Assembly (NCBI RefSeq): GCF_003236295.1
Contig: NZ_POTW01000054.1
Coordinates: forward strand, 1 to 46,077
Origin: Jiangella anatolica
GTDB lineage: Bacteria; Actinomycetota; Actinomycetes; Jiangellales; Jiangellaceae
Reading direction: 5' to 3'
Length of the DNA stretch: 46,077 bases
Position 1 is the stretch's first letter; the number at the start of each line of letters is the position of its first letter. Under the pieces are notes generated by a model that saw nothing but the letters and a program-made list of their open reading frames with translations, had not been told where the DNA came from and searched no databases. Shown in pieces: positions 29,186 through 37,331 of the stretch. A program made the translations under genes and the position numbers.

Positions 29186-31705
29186 ATGTGGACTCGCACC
29201 CTGCCCGCCGCCGGCCTCGCCGGAGTCCTGCTGACGGTGTCCGCCGCGCTCACCGCGCCGGCCGCCCCCGAGATCCCGGCGCCGGCGCTACGCGAGCCGG
29301 AGGACCGGTCCCAGCCGTGGGCGCACGAGCCGTCGGTCGAGGAGCCGGCCACGCCGTCGCTGCTGTCGAGGGCGCCGTCGACGGACGATCTGCCCGGGCA
29401 GCCGAGCGACGACGTCATCGTCGACGTCCCGGTGAACCCGAACGACGCGTCGATCCCGCTGAACCTGACGCCGTACCACGCGATCCCGCCGGCGGTGCGC
29501 GCCCTGCAGGAGAGCGACCGGGTCAGCGTCGAGATCATCGGCCAGTCCGCCGGTGGGCGCGACCTGCACCTCGTCGTCGTCACGTCGCCGATGACCGACG
29601 CCGAGTGGACGGAGTGGCAGCGCCTGTCCGACCTGCGCACCGAGGACCCCGACGCCGCCATCGCCGCCATGCAGGCCGGCGCGTACGACGACTGGAAGTC
29701 GCCGCTGTTCGTCAACAGCAACATCCACGGCAACGAGTGGGAGGGCACCGACGCGACGCTGCAGGTGCTCGACCAGCTGGCGTTCTCGGCCGACGCCGAG
29801 GTCACGGAGCTGCTGGACCAGCACGTCATCGCGATGGTCGTCACGAACAACCCGGACGGCCGCGTCGCCGGCACCCGCGCCAACGGCAACGGATTCGACA
29901 TCAACCGCGACTACATCACCGCGTCGCAGCCGGAGGCACGCGCCGTCCGCGCCCAGCTGATCCGGTACGAGCCGCTGACCATGCTGGACGAGCACGGCTA
30001 CACCGGCACGACGCTGATCGAGCCGACAACGGGCCCACACGGCGAGAACTACGAGTACGACCTCTACATCCGGCAGGCGATCCGCAACGGCCTGGCGATG
30101 GAGCAGGCGGTACTGGGGCTCGGCGAGCCGCGCGTCACCGCCGTCAACATCCCGTTCCGCGACCAGACCGACGGCTGGGACGACTGGCCGCCGATCTTCA
30201 CGCCGATGTACGCGATGTACCACGGCGCCGTCGGGCACACCGTCGAGATCCCGCTGAACCCGCGCGGCATCCCGGACGCCCAGATCGCGGAGCGGCACGA
30301 GCGGACCCGCATCAACACCGCCGTCTCGCGGGCCACCATCGAGGCGAACTTCGCCTGGGCGTACGAGAACCGGATGAGCCTGCTCGCCGACCAGCTGGAG
30401 ATCTTCCGGCGCGGCGAGGCCGGCGAGTCGTCGCGGCCCATCGACGACGGGCTCGCCCTGTCACTCGCGCTCGGCGCGAACAAGGAGACGTTCCTGCAGG
30501 ACTACCCGCGGGCCTACGTCATCGAGGCCGAGCGGCGTGGAGACGCGGCCGCCGCGCGACTGGCGCAGTTCCTCCTCGACAACGACGTCGAGGTGCACCA
30601 GGCGCGGCGGCCGTTCACCGCCGGCGGCGTGCGGTACCCGGCCGGCGCGTATGTCGTCGACATGTTCCAGGCCAAGCGCGGCCTCGCGAACACGATCCTC
30701 GACGTGGGCCGCGATGTCACGACGAACTTCCCCACCATGTACGACATCTCGGCGTGGAGCCAGGCGTCGCTGTGGGGCGCCGACGTGGCGACGGTGCCGG
30801 CAGGCGGCGCGCTGGAGACGCGAGCGCTGAGCGAGATCGACGTGGTGGCGCCGACCGGGTGGGTGGCGCCGGACCCGGTGGCGCACTTCGGGTTCGAGGC
30901 GGACACGCTGGCCGGCATCCAGGCCGTGAACGCGTTCGTCGCCGCCGGGGTGACGGTGCGGCGGACGACGTCGGGCGCCTTCACGGTGCCCGGGTCGGCG
31001 CGTGCAGTGGTCGAGGAGGCCGCGGCGACGTACGGGATCGCGTTCACGGCGCTCAGCGCGTCGGCGGTGCGCGGCGCCGTCCCGGTGTCCGTCGACCGGG
31101 TCGGGACGAGCGCTTCGGCCGACGAGGTGCACGCGCTGGCCCGCATGGGGTTCGCGACGACGAACGTCAACGCGGCCGGGTTCAACGCCGGGACGTACGC
31201 GTTCGCCGACTTCGACGCGCTCTACGTGTCGACCACCGGGTTCGACCCGCGCCAGCTCGACGCCACCCAGCAGGCGGCGTTCACGGCGTGGCGGGCGGCC
31301 GGCGGGACGATCGTCGGACGGGGCAACGGCGGCGTGCAGTTCAACGCACGGGCGACGCTGCTGCCGGTGACGGCGGTCGTGGCGCGCAGCGACGCCAACG
31401 GCATCGTCGCGGTGGTGAACGACCCGGCCTCGCCGGTGACCGGCGACGCGCTGTCGTCGTCGTTCGTCAGCGCGCCGCGGCACTTCACCGGCCTGGGCGC
31501 CGGCCTCCGGGTCGACCAGCGGCTCGGCGGCGCGGGATTCTTCCTGGCCGGCCACTGGATCGGTCAGGAGACCGCGGCCGGTCAGCCGGTGATCGTCAGC
31601 GGTGTCGCCGGCGGCGCCGACGTGACGCTGTTCGCGACCGAACCGCTCTACCGGTCGCACCCGGAAGGCCTGTTCCCGCAGGTCGCGAACGCCCTCTGGC
31701 AGTAG
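29186..31705 (+). CDS. Secreted M14 family zinc carboxypeptidase
   Basis: 839 aa. Signal peptide at about 1-27 and a long proline-rich propeptide-like region. In the M14 domain the zinc ligands are H181 and E184 (NIHGNEWEG) and H270 (LDEHGYTGT), with the catalytic Glu at E354 (GHTVEIPLNPRG). These all agree with a functional metallocarboxypeptidase. The C-terminal half (about 440-839) is a large domain of glutamine-amidotransferase/ThuA-like character by feel only; I do not recognise it firmly. The ATG at 29186 follows GAGGGG and produces a clean signal peptide, so it is preferred to the in-frame start 69 bp upstream. It probably acts with the divergent S8 protease on extracellular peptides. 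Confidence 0.9.
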   Translation: MWTRTLPAAGLAGVLLTVSAALTAPAAPEIPAPALREPEDRSQPWAHEPSVEEPATPSLLSRAPSTDDLPGQPSDDVIVDVPVNPNDASIPLNLTPYHAIPPAVRALQESDRVSVEIIGQSAGGRDLHLVVVTSPMTDAEWTEWQRLSDLRTEDPDAAIAAMQAGAYDDWKSPLFVNSNIHGNEWEGTDATLQVLDQLAFSADAEVTELLDQHVIAMVVTNNPDGRVAGTRANGNGFDINRDYITASQPEARAVRAQLIRYEPLTMLDEHGYTGTTLIEPTTGPHGENYEYDLYIRQAIRNGLAMEQAVLGLGEPRVTAVNIPFRDQTDGWDDWPPIFTPMYAMYHGAVGHTVEIPLNPRGIPDAQIAERHERTRINTAVSRATIEANFAWAYENRMSLLADQLEIFRRGEAGESSRPIDDGLALSLALGANKETFLQDYPRAYVIEAERRGDAAAARLAQFLLDNDVEVHQARRPFTAGGVRYPAGAYVVDMFQAKRGLANTILDVGRDVTTNFPTMYDISAWSQASLWGADVATVPAGGALETRALSEIDVVAPTGWVAPDPVAHFGFEADTLAGIQAVNAFVAAGVTVRRTTSGAFTVPGSARAVVEEAAATYGIAFTALSASAVRGAVPVSVDRVGTSASADEVHALARMGFATTNVNAAGFNAGTYAFADFDALYVSTTGFDPRQLDATQQAAFTAWRAAGGTIVGRGNGGVQFNARATLLPVTAVVARSDANGIVAVVNDPASPVTGDALSSSFVSAPRHFTGLGAGLRVDQRLGGAGFFLAGHWIGQETAAGQPVIVSGVAGGADVTLFATEPLYRSHPEGLFPQVANALWQ

Positions 31706-31720
31706 CGACCGGACCGAGGG

Positions 31721-31759
31721 CGGGGAGTCGTCATCCGCTGCGGAGGTGACGACTCCCCG
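31721..31759. terminator. Bidirectional hairpin between M14 gene and the 13-gene operon
   Basis: CGGGGAGTCGTCA (31721-31733) pairs perfectly with 31747-31759 (13 bp). An inner 4-bp stem TCCG/CGGA (31734-31737/31741-31744) follows with a 3-nt loop and a 2-nt bulge. The stop codon of the PrmC-like gene (31733-31731) is within the stem. It marks the end of the long minus-strand operon and of the M14 gene. Confidence 0.8.
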
Positions 31760-32522
31760 TTCCGCTCGTCGCGCCGACGATGACGGTGGCGTCGTCGTCG
31801 TGGTGCTCCGCGGCGGCCAGTCCCGCCTCGTCGACCGCGTCGGCGGCTGCTGTCGCCTGTGCCGCGCTCAGCTCCAGGAGGAGGACGCCGCCTTCGGTCA
31901 GCCAGTCCGGCGCGGCCGTGGCGATGCGGCGGACCAGGCCGAGTCCGTCGCCGCCGCCGTCGAGGGCGGTGCGCGGCTCGTGGTCGCGGGCCTCCGGTGG
32001 CATCAGCGCGATCGCCGCCGTCGGCACGTAGGGCGGGCTGGCCAGCAGCACGTCGACGCGTCCCTTCAGCTCCGCCGGCAGCGCGTCGAAGAGGTCGCCC
32101 TCGTGCACCCGCCCGCCGGCGGGCTCGACGTTGCGGCGCGCGCAGGCGACGGCGGCCGGGTCGACGTCGGCGGCGTGCAGCTCGACGCCGTCGATGCCGC
32201 GGACGACGGCGAGCCCGAGCGCCCCCGTCCCGCAGCACAGGTCGACGACGACGGCGCCGGGCCGGGTGTGCCGCCGGGCGAGGTCGACGAGCAGCTCGCT
32301 GCGGTGCCGCGGCACGAACACGCCGGGAGCGACGGCGACCCGCAGCCCGGCGAACTCGGCCCAGCCCAGCACATGCTCCAGCGGCTCACCGGCGACCCGG
32401 CGGACGACCATCGCCTCGACCTCGCCGGCGTCGCGCGCCGTCTCGTGGATCAGCCGCGCCTCGTCCTCCGCGAACACGCACCCCGCCGCCCGCAACCGCG
32501 CGACGATCCCCTCGTCCACCAC
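31731..32522 (-). CDS. PrmC-related protein-(glutamine-N5) methyltransferase, unknown substrate
   Basis: 263 aa. SAM-binding motif VVDLCCGTGALGLAV (about 91-105) and the motif ASPPYVPTAAIALMPPEARDHEP. The usual N/D-PPY of HemK/PrmC is SPPY here, as in the actinobacterial PrmC-related family of unknown target. The N-terminal helical region and GEPLEHVLGWAEFAGLRV agree with PrmC architecture. The true release-factor methyltransferase is normally beside prfA, which is not here. It starts with GTG 9 bp after the CoA-ester lyase stop and probably rides on the same transcript; a functional tie to that pathway is doubtful. Confidence 0.85.
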   Translation of the reverse strand: MVDEGIVARLRAAGCVFAEDEARLIHETARDAGEVEAMVVRRVAGEPLEHVLGWAEFAGLRVAVAPGVFVPRHRSELLVDLARRHTRPGAVVVDLCCGTGALGLAVVRGIDGVELHAADVDPAAVACARRNVEPAGGRVHEGDLFDALPAELKGRVDVLLASPPYVPTAAIALMPPEARDHEPRTALDGGGDGLGLVRRIATAAPDWLTEGGVLLLELSAAQATAAADAVDEAGLAAAEHHDDDATVIVGATSGTGSRHLRSG

Positions 32523-32531
32523 GCCGTCACC

Positions 32532-33341
32532 CTAGTCGGCGAGGGCGAGGATGCGGCGGGCGTGGTCGGCCATGGCGACGTCGACGAAGCGGCCGCCGGG
32601 GAGGACGGCGACGGCGGCGCCTGACTCCACCGCGGCGAGCACCGCCTTCGCGTGCTCGACCTCGTCCGGCGACGGGCGGAAACCCGCTTCGATGACGGAG
32701 AGCTGTCTGGGGTGGATCGCGGCGCGGCCGACGAAGCCGAGGGCGCGTCCGGCCCGGCACGACGCGGCGAGGCCGGCATCGTCGGCGAGGTCGGTCCAGA
32801 CGGACATCGCCGGCGGCGGCAGCCCGGCCGCCCGCGCCGCGACGACCAGGCGCTGCCGGCACCACGTGAGCCCGTCAGGGCCGGAGACGCCCAGGTCGGA
32901 GGCCAGGTCGGCCTCGCCCAGCCCGATCGACGCGACGCCGGGCGCGGACGCGATCGCGTACGCCGCCTCGACCCCGGCTGCGGTCTCCAGCAGCACGTGC
33001 ACCGGCCGGTCCCCCACCACCGCCCGGACCGCGGCGACGTCCGCCGGGGACGACACCTTCGGCACCCGCACCCCGACGTCCGGCGGCAGCCCGGCGACCA
33101 TGGCGAGGTCGTCGGCGCCCCACGGCGTCGAGGCCGCGTTCACCCGCACCTGCACCGCCCGCGCCGGCCGCGCCGCCTCTGTCAGCATCGACGGCACCGC
33201 CGCCCGGGCGGACGACTTCGCGGCCGGCGCGACCGCATCCTCCAGGTCGACGATCACCACGTCGGCGGACGACGCGAGCGCCTTCGCCGCGCGGTCCGGC
33301 CGGTCCGCGGGCACGTAGAGCAGCGTCAGCACGAGGTTCAC
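32532..33341 (-). CDS. CitE-like CoA-ester lyase (HpcH/HpaI aldolase family)
   Basis: 269 aa. Typical CitE-like features are the opening LTLLYVPADRPDRAAKAL, then VVIVDLEDAVAPAAKSSAR (metal/acid residues in DLEDAV), RVPKVSSPADV, VLLETAAGVEAAYAIA and FVGRAAIHPRQLSVI. Such enzymes cleave malyl-CoA, citramalyl-CoA or related beta-hydroxyacyl-CoA to an acyl-CoA and an oxoacid, using a divalent metal. The GTG at 33341 overlaps the stop of the CoA transferase gene (GTGA). The pair CoA transferase + CoA-ester lyase argues for activation and retro-aldol cleavage of a hydroxy acid. The exact substrate is unknown. Confidence 0.88.
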   Translation of the reverse strand: MNLVLTLLYVPADRPDRAAKALASSADVVIVDLEDAVAPAAKSSARAAVPSMLTEAARPARAVQVRVNAASTPWGADDLAMVAGLPPDVGVRVPKVSSPADVAAVRAVVGDRPVHVLLETAAGVEAAYAIASAPGVASIGLGEADLASDLGVSGPDGLTWCRQRLVVAARAAGLPPPAMSVWTDLADDAGLAASCRAGRALGFVGRAAIHPRQLSVIEAGFRPSPDEVEHAKAVLAAVESGAAVAVLPGGRFVDVAMADHARRILALAD

Positions 33342-34525
33342 ACGACCCCCTCGGAGCGCAGCGCCGCGATCTCCTCCGCCGAGTAGCCGAGCGAGCCCAG
33401 CACCGCCGACGTGTCGGCACCGTGCGCGCGACCGGTCCACCGCACCGCGCCCGGCGTCCCGGACAGCCGGAACAGCACGTTCTGCATCGCGACCTCGTCG
33501 AGGTCGTCGTCGGGCATCCGCAGCACGGTGCCCAGCGCGGCCAGTTGCGGGTCGGCGACGAGGTCGGACGCGTCGTAGACGGGCGCCACCGCGGCCTCGG
33601 CGCGCTCGAACTCCGCGACCACCTCGTCCCGCGACCGCTGAGCCACCCAGGCCCCGACGGCGGCGTCGAGCTCCTCGACGTGCGCCGCACGACCGGCGCC
33701 GGTCGCGAACCACGGCTCGTCGACGACGTCGGGCCGGCCGACCAGCCGCATCACCCGCTCGGCGATGCTCTGGGAGCTGGTCGACACCGCGACCCAGCGG
33801 CCGTCAGCGGTGCGGTACGTGTTGCGCGGCGCGTTGTTCGCCGAGCGGTTGCCGGTCCGCGGCTGCACCGTCCCGAGCTGGTCCCACCGGGTGAGCTGCG
33901 GCCCGAGCACCGACAGCATCGGCTCGACGATCGCCAGGTCCACCACCTGCCCGCGCCCGCTGGCGGCCCGCGCGTGCAGCGCGGACGTGACCGCGAACGC
34001 CGTCGCCAGCGCCGTGATGGCGTCGGCCAGCCCGAACGGCGGCAGCGTCGGCGGGCCGTCCGGCTCGCCGGTCATCGCGGCGAACCCGCTCATCGCCTCG
34101 GCCAGCGTGCCGAACCCGGGCCGCCGCCGGTACGGGCCGACCTGCCCGAACCCGGTGACGCGGGCCAGGATCAGCCCCGGATTCTCGGCCGACAACTCCG
34201 AGTAACCGAGGTTCCACCGCTCCAGCGTGTCCGGCCGGAAGTTCTCGATGACGACGTCGGACTCGCGCGCCAGCCGCCGGAACACCTCCTGGCCGCGCTC
34301 GTGCGAGAGATCCAGCGTCATCGTCTGCTTGTTCCGGCCGAGCGTCTTCCACCACAGGTTCTGGCCGTCCTTCGCCGGCCCGTGCCCACGGGACGGGTCC
34401 GGCCGCCGCGGGTGCTCGACCTTGACGACGTCGGCGCCCATGTCCCCGAGGTGCATCGCGGCGATCGGGCCGGCGAACAGCGTCGCGGCGTCGACGACCC
34501 GCAGCCCGGCCAGCGGCCCGCTCAC
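33338..34525 (-). CDS. Class III CoA transferase (CaiB/BaiF family)
   Basis: 395 aa. Family III hallmarks are LAGLRVVDAATLFAGPIAAM, the GADVVKVEHPRRPDPSR strand, ENFRPDTLERWNLGY, and GLADAITALATAFAVTSAL, which contains the Asp expected at the position of the acyl-aspartate intermediate. The C-terminal half holds the RTADGRWVAVS segment. It transfers CoA from one carboxylic acid to another. The GTG at 34525 overlaps the stop of the FGE fusion gene (GTGA), and its own stop overlaps the lyase start. In this operon it most likely activates an organic acid for the CitE-like lyase. The donor and acceptor acids cannot be read from sequence. Confidence 0.9.
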   Translation of the reverse strand: MSGPLAGLRVVDAATLFAGPIAAMHLGDMGADVVKVEHPRRPDPSRGHGPAKDGQNLWWKTLGRNKQTMTLDLSHERGQEVFRRLARESDVVIENFRPDTLERWNLGYSELSAENPGLILARVTGFGQVGPYRRRPGFGTLAEAMSGFAAMTGEPDGPPTLPPFGLADAITALATAFAVTSALHARAASGRGQVVDLAIVEPMLSVLGPQLTRWDQLGTVQPRTGNRSANNAPRNTYRTADGRWVAVSTSSQSIAERVMRLVGRPDVVDEPWFATGAGRAAHVEELDAAVGAWVAQRSRDEVVAEFERAEAAVAPVYDASDLVADPQLAALGTVLRMPDDDLDEVAMQNVLFRLSGTPGAVRWTGRAHGADTSAVLGSLGYSAEEIAALRSEGVV

Positions 34526-36444
34526 GACGTCAATCCCACGGCGCAGCGGAAGCCGATCGACGGCGACCGGTCCAGCCCCGCGCCCATGAGCAGGTACTTC
34601 GCCGCGAAGTCCGGCGTGCGGACGCCGCCGTCGAAGTACCAGTACGAACCGCTGGGTACCCAGTCCGCACCGCCCTTGAGGATGACGAACCGGGTCCGGC
34701 CGTCGGTGTGCTCGCTCTCGGTCAGGTTCCAGACGGCGGGCGAGCCGCGCTCCAGCAGGCCGGCCTCGCCCGCGATCTGCCACTCGTCCTCGGTCGGCAG
34801 CCGCAGTCCGGCCCACGCGGCGTACGCGCGGGCGTCGGCGAGGTCGACGTGCGTGACGGGGTCGGCGCCGCGTGCGTCGCCGGCGGCCCAGTGCGCCAGG
34901 AACCGCTCGGGCCGTGCCGGCCGGTACCCGGTCGCGGCGAGGAACGCGGCGAACTCGTCGTTGGTCACCTCGGTCCGGCCGATGGCGAACGGCGCGAGCT
35001 CGGCGCGGCGGTGCGCGGTGCCGGCGGCGTGCAGCCGGGGCGGCAGCGGCTTCCACTCGTCGACGTAGGGCGCCTCGTCGTAGAGGCCGGTCTCGCGGAT
35101 CCGGTACCGGACGACGAGGTCGTAACGCCCGCCGTCCACGCGCGCCAGGCCGGGCGGCGTCTCGGCGACAGCCACCGACGGCGCCGGGACGCGGACGGCC
35201 GGCCGCCGCGGGAACGTGCTGTCCGGCGACACGGCGACGGAGCCCGGCGCGACGTCCGCCGCCAGCACCGCCGCGACCCCGCCGGCCGGCAACCGGCCGC
35301 CGATCACCGTCCGCCCGTCGTCGTCCTTCGTCACCGACAGCACAGCACCGGTCGTGAGCTCGGTGAACGGACCCGGCACGTCGACCGCCAGCCACGGGCC
35401 GGACCAGTCGGCATCGCTCCGGTTGACGACGGTCCACAAGGCCACGCCGTCGTGCACCCACCGCGACGCGTACACCGGCGCGCCGTCGCCGGGGTGGTCG
35501 GCCAGCGGCGTCCAGTCCTCGCTCCGCAGCCAGTCGCGGTACTCGCGCTGCACCCGTCGCATCGAGCGCAGCACCGACCGGTCCCGCGCGCTCCAGCCCA
35601 CCCAGACGCCGAACACCGTCTCCCACACGAGGATCCCGGAGCCGTTCAGCCAGGCCGACTGCAGCTCCTCCAGGTGACTGTGGTTCCAGCGGCGGGTGTG
35701 GTGCAGCACGTGCCGGCGCTCGAACCAGGTCCCGCGCAGCACGCCCGGCACCGGCGAGTCGGCGAACCACTGCGCCCACGACATCGTGTGGTCGTGCACG
35801 CGGGCCAGCGGCAGCCTCGACTCGCCCTCCATCGACAGGCCCGGCCGCACCGCGTCGAGCCCGGCCCGGACCTCGGTGCTGCCCTCCTTCGAGCTGTCCA
35901 GGAAGACGCCGTCGGCCCCCAGCCGCTCGACCAACGCGATGACCTGCTGTGGGTCGGACCGTTCCCACGGGTAGTACGAGACGAACACCCGCACCCCGGC
36001 GGCCTGGAACCGCGCGACGACGTCGGGCAGCTCGGGCACGTCGAAGAAGGCGAACTGGTCCCGCTCGTCGACGCCCTCGTTCGGGTACGCGTGCCAGAGC
36101 ACGACGCCGTCGAGGCCGCCGAACTCCTGCGCCGCCGCGGCCAGGTAACCGTCGACGTCGAACGCGCCGGTCGCGTGGTCGTACAGCAGCTCGTCCCAGA
36201 GCCAGGTCAGCGCGACGACGAACCCGTCGGTGCGCTCGACGTCGTAGCGCGAGCCGTCATACCCGACGCGCTCGCGCGCCTCCGAGCGCCAGCGGGTCAG
36301 CGCCGCACGCCAGGCCGGCCAGTTCGCCGGATCGTCGGGCGCGGCGAAGATCTTCGCCTCGTCCAGCACCGACAGGTCGGCGTCCGGCTCCAGCGGCACC
36401 GCCGCGGGGCGGTCGATCGGACGAGGAACGTACGGGGTGAACAT
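34522..36444 (-). CDS. Fusion of TIM-barrel glycosidase-like domain and FGE-sulfatase (SUMF1-like) domain
   Basis: 640 aa, no signal peptide. Residues about 80-330 resemble a TIM-barrel glycoside-hydrolase-like fold (DGVVLWHAYPNEG, AAGVRVFVSYYPWE, GADGVFLDSSKEG, SMEGESRLPLARVHD), with acidic residues at strand ends. A beta-sandwich-like stretch follows (about 330-420). From about 430 there is a formylglycine-generating-enzyme family domain (GGRYDLVVRYRIRETG, PFAIGRTEVTNDEFAAFL, RLPTEDEWQIAGEAG, SIGFRCAVG). The paired active-site cysteines of true FGE are not evident; only one Cys (FRC) is visible in the domain, so sulfatase activation is unlikely. The ATG at 36444 shares a base with the kinase stop (TGATG). 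Presumably a cytosolic step in processing the imported compound. Confidence 0.75.
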   Translation of the reverse strand: MFTPYVPRPIDRPAAVPLEPDADLSVLDEAKIFAAPDDPANWPAWRAALTRWRSEARERVGYDGSRYDVERTDGFVVALTWLWDELLYDHATGAFDVDGYLAAAAQEFGGLDGVVLWHAYPNEGVDERDQFAFFDVPELPDVVARFQAAGVRVFVSYYPWERSDPQQVIALVERLGADGVFLDSSKEGSTEVRAGLDAVRPGLSMEGESRLPLARVHDHTMSWAQWFADSPVPGVLRGTWFERRHVLHHTRRWNHSHLEELQSAWLNGSGILVWETVFGVWVGWSARDRSVLRSMRRVQREYRDWLRSEDWTPLADHPGDGAPVYASRWVHDGVALWTVVNRSDADWSGPWLAVDVPGPFTELTTGAVLSVTKDDDGRTVIGGRLPAGGVAAVLAADVAPGSVAVSPDSTFPRRPAVRVPAPSVAVAETPPGLARVDGGRYDLVVRYRIRETGLYDEAPYVDEWKPLPPRLHAAGTAHRRAELAPFAIGRTEVTNDEFAAFLAATGYRPARPERFLAHWAAGDARGADPVTHVDLADARAYAAWAGLRLPTEDEWQIAGEAGLLERGSPAVWNLTESEHTDGRTRFVILKGGADWVPSGSYWYFDGGVRTPDFAAKYLLMGAGLDRSPSIGFRCAVGLTS

Positions 36445-37331
36445 CAGGCCTCCGCCAGGAACGCGTCGATCTCGGCCCGGTCCGGCATCGACGACGACGC
36501 GCCAGGGCGCTGCACCGACAGCGCGGCCGCCGCCGACGCCCGATGCAACGCACCGCCCAGCTGAAGTCCTCCGGCAAGACCCGCGGCCATGACTCCGACG
36601 AACGTGTCGCCGGCCGCGGTCGTGTCGACGGCCTGGACCGGGAAGGCCGGAACCGGGATCGTCTCGCCGCCGGACAGCCACGCCGCGCCTCTGGCGCCTA
36701 GGGTCACGACCACGTCGTCACACAACCGGGTGAGCTGCTCGGCCGCGGCGATCGGATCGTCGATGCCGGCCAGCAGCGCCGCCTCGTGCTCGTTCGGCAC
36801 CAGGATGTCGACAGCCTCGAGCAACTCCTCGGGCAACGGGACGGCGGGCGCGGGTGTCAGCACGACCGGGATCTCGCGCGCGTGCGCGTACCGGGCCGCC
36901 TCGACGACCAGGTCCAGCGGCAGTTCCAGTTGCAGCAGCAGCAGTTCGGCGCGGTCGATCGTGGCCCGGTGCGCATCGGTCAGCGCCGTGACCGTGCCGT
37001 TCGCGCCCGGCACCACGACGATCGAGTTGTCGCCGGTGCCGTCGACGGTGATGTGCGCGGTCCCGGTCGGCTGGTCGCTGACCGCGAGCCCGGACACGTC
37101 GACGCCGGCGTCGGCCAGCAGTTCGCGGATGCGCCGGCCGAAGTCGTCGTCGCCCACGGCGCCGAGGAACGCGACGTCGCCGCCGGCCCGGGCCGCCGCG
37201 AGCGCCTGGTTGGCGCCCTTGCCGCCGGGGAGCGTGGCGAAGGTGCGGCCGGTGACGGTCTCGCCGCGGCCCGGCGCGCGCTCGACGGTCACGACGAGGT
37301 CCAGGTTGGCGCTGCCCAGGACGGCGATCAT
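36444..37331 (-). CDS. rbsK: Ribokinase-like PfkB carbohydrate kinase
   Basis: 295 aa. PfkB signatures are both present: TLPGGKGANQALAAAR (about 33-48) and DTTAAGDTFVGVM, where D242 is the catalytic base. Spacing and the opening MIAVLGSANLDLVVTVERAP are like ribokinase. It phosphorylates ribose or a similar sugar using ATP. The ATG at 37331 overlaps the stop of the adjacent glycohydrolase gene (ATGA), and its own TGA overlaps the next ATG (TGATG). Located right after four ADP-ribosylglycohydrolase-family genes, it is a good candidate for trapping the sugar released by them. Specificity for ribose over other pentoses or hexoses is not certain. Confidence 0.87.
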   Translation of the reverse strand: MIAVLGSANLDLVVTVERAPGRGETVTGRTFATLPGGKGANQALAAARAGGDVAFLGAVGDDDFGRRIRELLADAGVDVSGLAVSDQPTGTAHITVDGTGDNSIVVVPGANGTVTALTDAHRATIDRAELLLLQLELPLDLVVEAARYAHAREIPVVLTPAPAVPLPEELLEAVDILVPNEHEAALLAGIDDPIAAAEQLTRLCDDVVVTLGARGAAWLSGGETIPVPAFPVQAVDTTAAGDTFVGVMAAGLAGGLQLGGALHRASAAAALSVQRPGASSSMPDRAEIDAFLAEA

